Below the pieces are notes generated by a model that ran no database searches, had not been told where the DNA came from, and saw nothing but the letters and a program-made list of their open reading frames with translations. DNA of 64,000 nt, taken from Auricularia sp. M13 (lineage: Eukaryota; Basidiomycota; Agaricomycetes; Auriculariales; Auriculariaceae). The stretch lies in the NCBI GenBank assembly GCA_037042915.1, contig CM073193.1, forward strand, positions 1,612,001 through 1,676,000, in the 5' to 3' direction. Of the stretch, positions 1 through 9,908 are shown piece after piece; the stretch's first letter is position 1; every line of letters starts with the position of its first letter. Both the position numbers and the translations under genes were made by a program.

Positions 1-431
1 AATCGTGGGATCGCCTCCGACGTGCTCGTGACGTGAAGGTCAGTTGTTTCACACACTTTGTGGAATGGAAAATCATGTTTTTATAGCTCTGGCTCGACGA
101 GCGGCTGGAGTTTGCCGAGGTGCGCTACTACTTCGAATTTGAAGTTAACGGCAAAGAAAAGACCCTGGCAATGGTCTCTCTGTGCACGCGACCGGACCAG
201 GAGCTCCTGGAGCTCTCCTCCTATACGCTCTGGTCATGCAGCCACCAGGGGGATGCCGGACTGCGTGTCATAGAGTATAACACCATCACCGGCGTTGTCG
301 CAATGCCTCACCATTCCTCACTCATGCACGATGTCTATGGTGATCGTGTTTTTGTTGCAGAGATGCCTGGCTTAGATATAGCTGAGATGGGAGGTTCTGT
401 AGAGGAGATACTGGATGAGCCTGACGAGTAA
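1..431 (+). CDS. 3' end of an uncharacterised agaricomycete protein (partial)
   Basis: Only the last exons are in the window. A polypyrimidine/TTTTATAG acceptor ends at about position 87, and the frame is then open to a TAA at 429-431 (about 114 residues). The reading starts LWLDERLEFAEVRYYF and passes through LELSSYTLWSC to an acidic tail. A short piece at 1-27 may be the previous exon, joined in phase. From memory, this type of C-terminus occurs in long uncharacterised agaricomycete proteins that are common near transposons; no catalytic motif is visible in the part seen. The 5' part lies outside the window, so function cannot be judged. The later ATG at 120 is internal to the exon and is not taken as a start. 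Confidence 0.55.
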
Positions 432-990
432 TGTAATCCTGTTCTGAACTGCAATTTCTCTGATCTGTAGACAAAGACGAGAGTCACAGTCGCACAGGAA
501 TACCTTTGGGAGCGCGACTGTCCACATAAAGTGAGCGATATTGGTTGCGGCAAGATGCCCCAGGGAATATATGTGCAGCAGTAGAAGTTGCGTCGCAGCA
601 TCGGATTCAAGTTCACAGAAAGTTCCGGTGAAAATCTCCTCCTTGTCCTCTCAGTAACATTCTATATGAACACTGCGGCAAGGCGAGCAACCGGGGATGC
701 TGGCATCAACTACCCCCCTTGGGCGTTTCCCTGCGCAATCCGAGTACATTGTCAGGTGCTCGAGAGTCGCGGGCCGTCCTCGCGTGCAGGTTCGATGTCC
801 CGCTCCAGTTTTTCCTCCCCACTCTCTGCCCAACCCATGCAACTCTGGGACTCGGACGAGGCCATCCTTCGCCATGCAAGCAGCTCCTTTCCATGGGATT
901 CTGGACAGGCTACAGCGTCCGATGTGAGCACAGATTTGTTCAAAACACAACGTTCACCAACACTCCTTCTAGCACCTATCCGACTTTTCG
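432..990. other. gene-free spacer
   Basis: Short frames occur on both strands at 588-998, but they overlap each other, lack splice structure and resemble nothing I know. It probably holds the 3' UTR of the preceding gene and the promoter of the gene starting at 991. No repeat or RNA gene was seen. Confidence 0.5.
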
Positions 991-2896
991 ATGAGTGACC
1001 AACCTGGCTGTGGGCACGAGCAGGACCTGGCGCAGGCCCGCATACTCTTCAAAAATCTCGAAACAGAGAATGCTTATTTAAAGTGTGTTCACGTTGTCAG
1101 TGTCATATCATTGTTCCTGCTAACACGCCGGCCCGATGCATAGAAGTAAGCTGGACGACCTGATTGCAGCGCATGTAGCGCTGGTTGAGAAGGTCGGCTC
1201 GGGCTCTGGTACCTCCGCCTCAGGGTATACGACATATCGACAGGAAGATTACGCAGACGTCAAACATTGGAAGCAGAAGTCAGCGTCCAAAACCTCCGTG
1301 GCAAGCATGGCACCAAAAAGCAAAGGAAGATTGGACTACATAGAAGACGAATTTGGGCAACCAGTCGAGCGCAGCGTACGCGAGGCTATAAACCAGTGCA
1401 TGCACGGAGTTTGGCACCAGCTCCTGCGGGAAGGCCGTGCACCAAAGAATTGGGGCGCCGCCGATGACTATGCTCGTGACCTGCTACGCAGGGCACTGTA
1501 CCGCGACTTCTGGTTTCTTGCGCTGTGCGAGCACCATTGGAAAGTAGACGCGTTGGCGACCAACTACTACCCGTCGTGGACACAGACTTATATAACCAAG
1601 CCCGTCAAAACAGAGCAGAGCAACACGCCAGTCCGTAGTCTCAAGCGCGAGCACGAGGATGGCACTATGCAGCCCGCGGCGTCCAGTGCAAACAAGAAGG
1701 CCAAGCAAGTCGCGACTGCTCCTTCGGTCAACAGCTTTGGTGTGTGCGTTTCCTTTGGCCACGCTCGGCCATATTCTCACAGGGTTATCTTCACCTCGCC
1801 ATAACAGGCACCGCGCCGCTATTGGGCGTAGCAGCAGCACCACAGCCTGCACCGCCCACGGCCAACGAAAACCAGCTGAATGGGCAGCTCATTCCCTGTG
1901 ATGCTGCGCCGCCATCGACACTGATACAAGCGGCAACATCAGGCTCAGTACAAGGCAACACGGTGACAAGAGGTGTGTTCAACGCACTTTTCAATTGTCT
2001 AGCCTGATGCTGTCCTGCAGAACCTGTCGCACCGGAGACCCACAGGGCGACGTTGAACATCGTCACCAGCGCGCCCATCGCCGAGCCATCGGTGCCATCG
2101 GAAGTGGGTTCCACTACACCAATGGTACATATGGTACGCCGCAGCCACTGACTGCATCGTCTGAGCTATGCTGACGGCGCTGGCATCGTTTCCAGCCTCT
2201 GACGGTTGTGGAGCAGGTCGCGACGGGCGTTCCAATGGATTCGACGGCACCAGCGGTGCAACCTGGCGTCGCGGTCGACATTCCTGCGCACACGCTGGCA
2301 AGCGAGCCAAATGCCGGAGGACCAGCACCTGCGCCGGGCGTTCCGGTGCCTGCGCCGCCGCCGCAGGGAACAGGCGCCGCTGCACAACCTCCAGCAGCTG
2401 CCATTCCCGCCCTGGCCACACTGCTTGCGCGCGCACAGAGCGCTGTTCAGGGCACGACACCAGCAGGATCAGCGGCGCCCACAGGCCCCGAAGCTTCGTC
2501 TGGACCAGCACCCGCTGCCGTGTCGTCGCTGCTCGAACTCGCCAGCATCTCGGCGCAGAATGTTCAGGCGAAGGCGGCCACGGTACCGGCACCTCGGAAA
2601 GAAGACAAGAAAGTGCGAAAGCCGGCAGAAGGCAAGATAACGGCAATGTGAGCTGCTCGGTTCATCTGTACCGTGTGCCAGGATGGTTGGTGACAATTCC
2701 TTAGGAGTCTTTGCAAGCAGGAATGGATGGACAAGCACCCCGATGGCCTCCAAAAGGATTGGGACGAGTATTGGCAGCAGGTGGATAGGCAGGTGCGCTG
2801 TCCGTTCATATACTTCACACACCTGATGCTAATCAAACGAAGGTGTGGAACAAGCTTGCACGCGACAAGAAGAATTCCGAGCCCGCAGCCACTTAG
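991..2896 (+). CDS. unknown seven-exon protein with Ala/Pro-rich middle
   Basis: Seven exons join in frame: about 991-1082, 1144-1739, 1808-1972, 2021-2124, 2196-2647, 2705-2792 and 2843-2896 (TAG). All introns are GT-AG and 48-71 nt, and every junction phase was checked. The roughly 500-residue product starts MSDQPGCGHEQDL and has a short heptad-like N-terminus (QARILFKNLETENAYLK). A compact charged and aromatic block follows (VREAINQCMHGVWHQLL to WKVDALATNYYPSW), then a basic stretch KREHEDGTM...NKKAKQ that could be a nuclear signal. The middle is a long Ala/Pro/Gly low-complexity region, and the tail is WMDKHPDGLQKDWDEYWQQ. No signal peptide or membrane segment is seen. I do not recognise the family. 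The coiled-coil, NLS and disordered layout would suit a nuclear regulatory protein, but that is inference. Confidence 0.7.
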
Positions 2897-3357
2897 CGCC
2901 TCCGTCGCTGCAGCAACTACGGTGCGTTTCCGACGTGGTCTGTGACCATAGCCAGTGCAGTGCTTGATTTCATTGCAGGCCTACACAACGGGATTGTTTG
3001 GCAGCATCGATGTCCGACATCGCGCGCACAGCATCGAATACCGAAGATGCGCCCTGCAACCGATGGTAATGCCACCCTAGTGTGTAGTGCTGTATGATAC
3101 GAGGCAATAGACAGTGCATGCCGTCTACTTGAAGCTACTGCTGTATACCGAGAGCCAGGAAAGATCAAATGTGCAGACGTATGCGGAGATATACCCACAT
3201 CTATTGATACAAATCAGCCAGACTGAGGTAGATGTTCGTGTTGCTCAGTAGAAATAGATTACAACTTTCCCTACTCGGATCTACCGGAAGCTCCGGAGAG
3301 CGCGCGCCCGATGAGAGTAGCTCTACATGGTATCGAGTAGACCGGCTTTTCACTGGG
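2897..3357. other. spacer before inverted-repeat element
   Basis: No gene is visible. The sequence is less GC-rich than the gene to its left and leads directly into the left arm of the inverted-repeat element. Confidence 0.5.
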
Positions 3358-3666
3358 CTGTATCACCGGGGGGTGATGCAAGCCTAACTGGGCTCAGTAG
3401 GCCTTTATACGCACACACACGTATAATGCCTCAAATATCTCCAGAAAGTGCGGCCCGAGCGAAGGACACAAGGCAGGGGACGATGGGCGTCACCGGAACG
3501 GCCGTCCGGCCGCATCAACGCCGGCGATCAGTCGGCGCCGCCTGCCAAATACGCCCGGCATCGTCTGCGGCGGCGCTGACAACGAGCTCGACCGCCGCTT
3601 CCGCTGCAAATGTACATAGGCAACCCGTATATCTATCGGCTCCGATTTTCGAGCTCTAGTCAATGG
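3358..3666 (+). repeat. left arm of the terminal inverted repeat
   Basis: It matches the reverse complement of 5616-5934 with scattered substitutions and small indels. It contains a short hairpin (TATCACC...GGTGATG) near its outer end. Confidence 0.75.
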
Positions 3667-5615
3667 GAGTGTTCCTACATTAAGGTTGCCTCTCTTTGCG
3701 CTCCAGGAGGCGATGGAAATAGGCACAGCTATTCCAGGGACAAAACAGGTGCTGTAGCCGGTATATAAACTTAAGCAGAGCTACCATTAAGTATATATCA
3801 CTATATTAGTCAATGTCCAGATCTATATCAAATGCAGACCCTACAGAAATGTGACTTGGATGAGAAGTATGGGCTTATGCTCCGCATCAGGGTCTCTGCT
3901 TCGCTGAAAACACTGAATATTTAATCCTAAGACCCACACCTGTGTATTCATGGTGTTTCAGGCTCGTCTGAGTTGAGCTACGGTCAGGAAGCACGAGGGA
4001 AGTCGAGATTGAGCGGAGTTTCATTTCATGTTGTTCTCGTTCACTTCCGCTGAGACACAGCCATTTCAAGACCCAGAAGCATGGCTCTTGCTAGATTATA
4101 GTCTCCTACACCTATACTGCCTGGAATTGCTGCGTAAACATCTGCAGTTATCCTCAAATCCTTGCAGAGTTGGAGTTTCCTCCTCCCCCGGAGTCCAGGC
4201 AGGCGATAGAGTGAGATTTAAGCTGAATGTTCGGCATCACAGAGTATGCCTGTTAATATATGCTATAATAGCAGCTTTCTACGAGATTTGCGGCCCGTTT
4301 GATCAAGATCTCTTCGACATTCAACACCCAAGCTTCCTCGGCCTATATCTCCTTGTAACTACGCTGCATTGCTAAGTCTTTGCGTCCTATATATTGGTCA
4401 TACTAAGGAAATATAATTGTGAAGAGATACTCTATATTACCTCTGGGAATACCTTGGAGTGCAAGACTGTTCATTATCTGCTGTATGCACCTCCGGGCAC
4501 GATAGTAAAGGTATAGTCTGTTACTAACTCTGTGAACACATTTCTGACGAATAGATAAAAAGAATTCCAGAGTCTCATGGCCGCCGGGCTCGTTTAGCGT
4601 TGGGAATGCATGTTTCGGCAAGTTTGTTCACTCTTGTCCTCAACCACCATGACGCTCTACCCCCAGATTCAGATCTTATCGAACCATTTCGCAACTTCGC
4701 ACGCAGGACCACATACCATATGGTATCTTAAACCTGCATTCTCAAATCGTCTGTGTGCCTGGGCCTTGTGCTAGGTGTCTCGAAGGTGTGTGAACAGTTC
4801 TGCACCTTGCTCTCGCTTACCTGCCCACAGTTCTCGATATTTATCGAGCGCTAGTGCATATTTCGAGCATTATATGCATACCATCACTAATTCAAAGTAT
4901 TTGGGGCGTTTCCATGCAGCCTAAAAGTCATTGTGCGCTCAATGGTGTGGTGGTAGCAACTTGCCATCCGCTCTCGGGCGATACAGACCTCAGTGGTGCG
5001 TACCCTTCTCTGATATCTGCTCTATATAATGTCTTACATGCTATAGTACTCATACCTGCTCTTTGGAGGCTCTCTGACGTGTGTCCGCCAGGGAATGGAC
5101 GACACGGCTTCCTCAGGTGGAACCTAAAACGTGCATTCCGCGCCATCGCGACCCCATATCATTATCGGTACGCATATACTATGCTATTTGAGTATAATCT
5201 AACTCACCGTGACGTAGATATCATATGTTGAAGCAACGTTGCCACTGGAGGGCCTCGTTCATTGCGGGTAACCTCCCATTCCGATAATGGCTGTTGCTCA
5301 TTTAATTCAGCTATAACTGCCTCCCCGCGTCTCAGGTAGCACAAGAACACCGTCTCCATGCTGTTCCATGCATTCTTCGTCGCCATAGACGCGCTCATAC
5401 TGTCGATCGCGCTGCTGCCACCCGCGGCCAGTTCATCCACACCCACGTGGTCCCCGATGACCTCGGGTAACCTGATTCCTTAATAGAGTGCTGTTTAACA
5501 TATCATCCAGCTATATACCCAGAGAAATAGTAGGTATATCTTGAGTAAATGCAGTTTTTCTCCCTGCACCGTCATCCTACAGCGGCCAAGTGCTACAACC
5601 AGCAATGCAGTGGTA

Positions 5616-5934
5616 CCATTGACTAGAGCTCGAAAATTGGAGCCGATCGATATAAGGTTTGTCTATATACATTTGCAGCGGAAGCGACAGTCGGGCTCGT
5701 CGTCGGCGCTGCCGCTGACGATGCCGGGCGTGTTTGGCAGGCGGCGGGCAGTGGCGCTGGCTGATCGCCGGCGTTGATGCGGCCGGACGGATGTTCCGGT
5801 GACGCCCATCGTCCCCTGCCTTGTGTCCTTCGCTCGGGCCGCACATTCTGGAGATATTTGAGGCATTATACGTGTGTGCGCGTATAAAGGCCTACTGAGC
5901 CCAGTTAGGCTTGCATCACCCCCCGGTGATACAG
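5616..5934 (-). repeat. right arm of the terminal inverted repeat
   Basis: Inverted partner of 3358-3666. The right arm carries a few extra bases in the GC-rich middle, and repeat identity ends at about 5934. Confidence 0.75.
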
Positions 5935-6683
5935 GCCTAACTAGGCTTGTTTGGTATACCGCTCGGGTGGTGTGGCAAGTGCCCTGTATAAGCAAAGCAA
6001 GCAAGCGAGCAGCAAAAGCGGCTCCTGGGCACCGTGACATTGTACAGCCTAGGCAAACGTTCACCAAGCCTGGCAAAGAGCTGGCAGCCTGGAGGACCTT
6101 GGTAAACCCATGGCAAACCATCACCAGGTTGGTGATGGTTTGCCATGCCTCGGCACGGGATTCTCACTTCAACAGTTTTGTCACGACCGGTTGCCAGGGA
6201 TTGTGAGCATGGCCGAGCCTCGGCCGGGGATTCCGACCTCGGCCATCACGTTCCGACCTGATGTCAAACATTTCGTGTTTCCCCCGATGGAGGCGGTCGA
6301 GAAGAGCTTCGTCGGCGTCTTCCGATTCGGAGGTTCCGACCCGCTCGTCTGCATGTTCCTGGAAATTTATTCGGTATGGGTAGCTGTTGTGCCTGGTGAA
6401 TTGAAATATGCAAGACGTTCGTCGCGATGACGCATTCATTTGAATGCAACCGCCACTGCACGATCGATATCGATACAGTGCCATCCTCAGTTCAGCCTCA
6501 GACTGTCCTCAGAACTCATTCCTCGTCAGGTCTAGGTGCAACGTGAAGCTCAGTAGCTCAACAAGCATTGCAAACGAGAGACTGTTGCAGGAATGCATGC
6601 ACGCAACGATAAGTTACCAGGCATCCGATGTTCCCAAGCCTGAAGAATGTACATGAGCTACACTTATGAGCACAAGCACTGCA
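5935..6683. other. spacer with a perfect 16-bp hairpin
   Basis: No gene is seen. The segment contains several CCTGGCAA / TTGCCAGG-type words and one perfect hairpin at 6110-6146. Otherwise it is the 3' flank of the secreted protein encoded on the minus strand to its right. Confidence 0.5.
6110..6146. repeat. perfect inverted repeat, 16-bp arms, 5-nt loop
   Basis: Arm ATGGCAAACCATCACC at 6110-6125, loop AGGTT, and the exact reverse complement at 6131-6146. It is not followed by a T-run and lies about 540 bp beyond the 3' end of the neighbouring minus-strand gene. It may be the end of a decayed mobile element. Confidence 0.8.
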
Positions 6684-7841
6684 TCAAGAAGCCTGCTTGA
6701 CGCAGTACTCGCTCGCGAAGTCGAGGTTGGTGCATAGCCTGTACATCGCGGGTGAGCAAGCGCTCCAACTTTGAACAACATGCAATATGTACTCACTGAT
6801 TCAAGCTCGGGTTCAACGCATGCAGCTTCTCAAGCGACACGCCCTCGCGCAACGCAAACGAGCCGCACGAGTCGCCCACGAGCGGCGCGGCGCGGGTCTT
6901 GCACGCGACCTTCTTGTTCTCGTTCGAGCCGTCGTCGGCAGGCAGGTCGAGCGCCACCTGCAGCGCGAGTGGCAGGTCGAAGCGCGCAGCCGCAGCGCTA
7001 GGTATCGCCACGACGGTCATCGGCGCGCCGTCGGGCTTGTAGAGTGTGTAGGTGCCGGCCGGGGAGAGCGTCGGCGTCGGCGTCGGCGCGTCCGTCGGAT
7101 GCGTCTGTGTGGGCTTCGTAGGTGTCTTTGTGGGCTTGGCCGGCGTCTTCGTGGGTTTCGTCGGCGTCTTCGTGGGCTTGGGCTCGGGTTCGGGATCGGG
7201 CTGGGGCTCTGGCGCAGGCTTGCCTACGGACTTCGCAGCCGCCGCGATGTATTGACGCGCCAGACCCTCGTTTTTGGTATACTGGTTGCCTGCCTCCGCG
7301 CTGTGAGGAGAAATGATTTAAGTATATGTTTGAGAAGACGGGCGGGAGCTGGCTGACCGTTGGACAAGCTGCGCCAGCACACCGGCGTCAATGCCCGGGT
7401 GCTGTTTCTCGAGCTGGATGCAGAGCTTGAGGAACTGGCGGGTGGAATAGTCGACGTCCAGGAGTTGCGACGCGCTGCCCCATCCCTGCGACGGGCGCTG
7501 CTGGAAGACACCGAGGCTGTCCCTGCAAAATAGTCAGGACGTGTACATTTCATTACACGAAATAACTTACTTGTCACCGCAGTCCAAGTTGTTAACCTGC
7601 AGTGCAGCTTGTATGAGGACGCGGCTCAGACGAGCGCAGGAGGACGCACCCAGGTTTCGGTGATGGCGGCGGCCATCATAGCGAGCATGACCTTGTCGTT
7701 GACGCCCATGCTGAGCGCGACGCGGTAGATCTCGTCGCGCACGCTGTTGTCCGGCCCGCTCGGCATCTTCTTGCAGTTGCGCGGCGACAGCGCGGCCGCG
7801 GCCAGCGAGCTGAGCGCGAGGACGGCGGCGAGGACACGCAT
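6684..7841 (-). CDS. secreted lysozyme-like protein with C-terminal LysM (copy 1)
   Basis: Five exons join in frame: 7841-7650, 7596-7571, 7522-7358, 7300-6797 and 6738-6684 (TGA). The start is the ATG of a clean signal peptide, MRVLAAVLALSSLAAAAL. After it comes a compact domain of about 110 residues with MLAMMAAAITETW, NNLDCGDKDSLGVFQQRP and SQGWGSASQLLD. The Glu of the ITE(T/S) motif is the likely general acid, and the layout matches lysozyme/transglycosylase-like domains best known from actinobacterial secreted proteins. A Pro/Thr/Lys linker (PTKTPTKPTKTP repeats) leads to a LysM-type segment: GDSCGSFALREGVSL, LHALNPSLNQ, C-terminal EYCVK. It is paralogous to the gene at 31959-32940. Expected to be secreted and to bind and cleave peptidoglycan or chitin-type glycans; activity is inferred. 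Confidence 0.85.
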
Positions 7842-8390
7842 CCCGACGAGTCAAGCGACAAGGGCCGGGCGACGCAAGGGCCAGATGCGCCCTTTTGTGT
7901 GACCTGACACATCTGCCACGCTGGCCGGAACCCTCGGGCATTGAATGGCGTGCACAGCAGCAAGCGCGCGCATGTGGCAGCGCGTTCTGGAAAGGTGGAG
8001 CGACGCCGCAGACGCGGCAAAACGCCGTCTTCCTGTTCTCACGAACTTGAACCCTTCAATTTCGTTTCGCTTTGCAGCATAATCCTAGGATACACGACGA
8101 TCCTCAGTCCCGTACTCACACAAAAGGATCGTCGGCTGACCCACTAAACATAGCAGAGCGCTTCGACGTCATGGGCTTCGCCGGATCGACGGATCGCGTG
8201 TGACCACGGCCAATGATCAAGCACGACAGCCTGATTTCAGATTATCTGTTCGCACATGTCCTGTAAAGACGTCACCATACTGTATGACATAGGAGTCTCT
8301 GCCAGGCAAATACAATTCTAGGAGTACAACAAATTAGTAGAAGCACAATAGAACACGGCGTCGTACTCCTTCCAAAACCCAGGTAGTGAT
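7842..8390. other. promoter-side spacer
   Basis: Upstream region of the lysozyme-like gene and 3' flank of the DUF6533-like gene A. No clear TATA box stands close to the start at 7841, and no other feature was seen. Confidence 0.45.
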
Positions 8391-9908
8391 TTATTTTTTG
8401 CGGTGCGGGAGCATGTCCAACTCGACGTCTACTTCTCGGCCAATCGCGATACCGCTCTGGCTCTCAGAGTAGCGAAGCGTCTGGGCGATGTTGCTCTCGT
8501 TGATGCTGGCCAATCTTCTCCCCTTGCATTGATTCCGAACGAGTTGGTTCAGCAGCAGGAGAACGAGGGACCAGACCAAGCTATACAGAGCGATGTGGCT
8601 AAGGTGCACTTCCACATGGGCAGTGTCCAATGCAGACTCACTGGTTCACCAGATAGTTCGCGCTCTCACGGGAGATGACCGCGACAACAGTGTTGGTCAT
8701 CCGTAGGGCTGTGAACTGGACGTCAGTCACCGAGTCAAAGCAGGCGTCCTCCAGGGACCGACGAACCAGAGACAGCCTGGATGTCCCGTCAGCGTCGAGA
8801 CGACTAAGTGAATAAACGGAATGAGTCGCTACGTACCACAAAGTATAGGCAGCCGTCACGATAGAGCACGGCGGTGAGCTTCGTCTGCGACTTGCGGGGC
8901 CGATGCAAGATATTGATGAACGTCGACAAGAATACCGCAAACTCAAAGAACAGCTACAATAGACACGATTTCAGCCCTGTGGTAAATTTTGACGATGTGC
9001 GGCTGCCGAGTCGCTTGCGACGTGAACTTACTCCGCTACCATACAACGCGGCGATGAGCCTCTTCGGCGTAGGATCCAATATGCAAGCCTTCAGATGCGG
9101 CTCGTATGTGGCGAACTTGAGGTGCGCGGCGTCGACGGTGAGCATGCACGCGATCCCGGTGATGCTCGTCGCGAGAAAGGAGGCGATGAGGATCCGCCCG
9201 GCCAGCGCGTTGCGGTCCCAAAGCCGCCACACCTCGAATGTGACCAGTGCTGCAAGTGTCAGGCTTGAATGAGCACATGGAACTCCCCGCGCACAGCTAA
9301 AGGTAGGAGCTAGGGGAGCTCACCGTCTGTCAGGCCGATGGAGATCACACCCAGTGTGAGATCGACACCGAGCAATATTTGACACCTGCAAGGCAATGAT
9401 TAACGCTGGCGAGCGCGGATTTAATGCCTCCGAAGCGGGACGTACAGCTGAAGCAAAAGAATGAGCTACGAGATCATGGTAAGTTGCACCGCGAAGTACT
9501 GTACTCGCCTGATTTGATAATGGCGGGATGAAACCGGCCAGAGCTGCCAGGTGCGCGTCAGTCTGAGCCCGACGCATCGCGAGCGTCCATGGTACCAATA
9601 TTCACGACCACCAAGCATGCCAGCGCGAAAACACGATTGACGAAGTAGACGGCGGGTATTGCCCTCGGTTTAGAGGGAAGCACATAAGTTAGGTCGTCGT
9701 GTATATGGTGTATCGTGTCGCAGAGAAAGAGAACCAACGCAGCGCCTGCAGCAGCACGCAGCATGCAGCGTCAGCCATTCGCACGCGCATGTCGCAAAGC
9801 GAAGTCCAGCCCACCCGCTGTGTACCGCGACGCCGTGATGTCCTTGAGGGCGACGACAAGTTTGGAAAACGGCGCTACCAGCGCCGGCGGAAGACTACCA
9901 GGAGACAT
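8391..9908 (-). CDS. DUF6533-type multipass membrane protein A
   Basis: The multi-exon minus-strand gene starts at ATG 9908 (MSPGSLPPALVAPFSK) and ends at 8391 (...LDMLPHRKK). The first exon ends in DITASRYTA and splices to GAALVLFLCDTIHHI, DLTYVLPSKP and VYFVNRVFALACLVVVN, the pattern of the DUF6533 N-terminal domain. Further hydrophobic segments follow: LGVISIGLTDALVTFEVW, AGRILIASFLATSITGIA, VFLSTFINILHRPRK and AVLYRDGCLYFVV. A last helix precedes NQLVRNQC, giving about seven helices. The tail carries REVDVELD, shared with gene B. The exons around 9600-9360 are the least certain. The family is expanded in basidiomycetes and has no established function; the protein is presumably in the plasma membrane or endomembranes. 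Confidence 0.75.

Larger units (their letters stand above)
3358..5934. mobile_element. 2.6-kb element with about 310-bp terminal inverted repeats
   Basis: The two ends are near-identical inverted copies: 3358-3666 against 5616-5934 read backwards. Each arm runs from CTGTATCACCGGG through GGCGTCACCGGAACG to CGAGCTCTAGTCAATGG-like sequence. The 1.95-kb interior is AT-richer and holds no open frame that looks like a transposase, reverse transcriptase or integrase, so the element is most likely non-autonomous (MITE/TIR-like). The arms also give matching open frames, but these are products of the repeat, not genes. I could not fix a target-site duplication: similar CCTAACT(G/A)GGCT words lie inside the left arm and just outside the right end, which blurs the boundary. 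Confidence 0.65.

Noticed and set aside
3490-5777. Two similar predicted proteins (PLTRARK.EPIDI...) at either end of the TIR element
   Set aside because: They are translations of the two inverted arms, lack real starts and ends, and have no domain.
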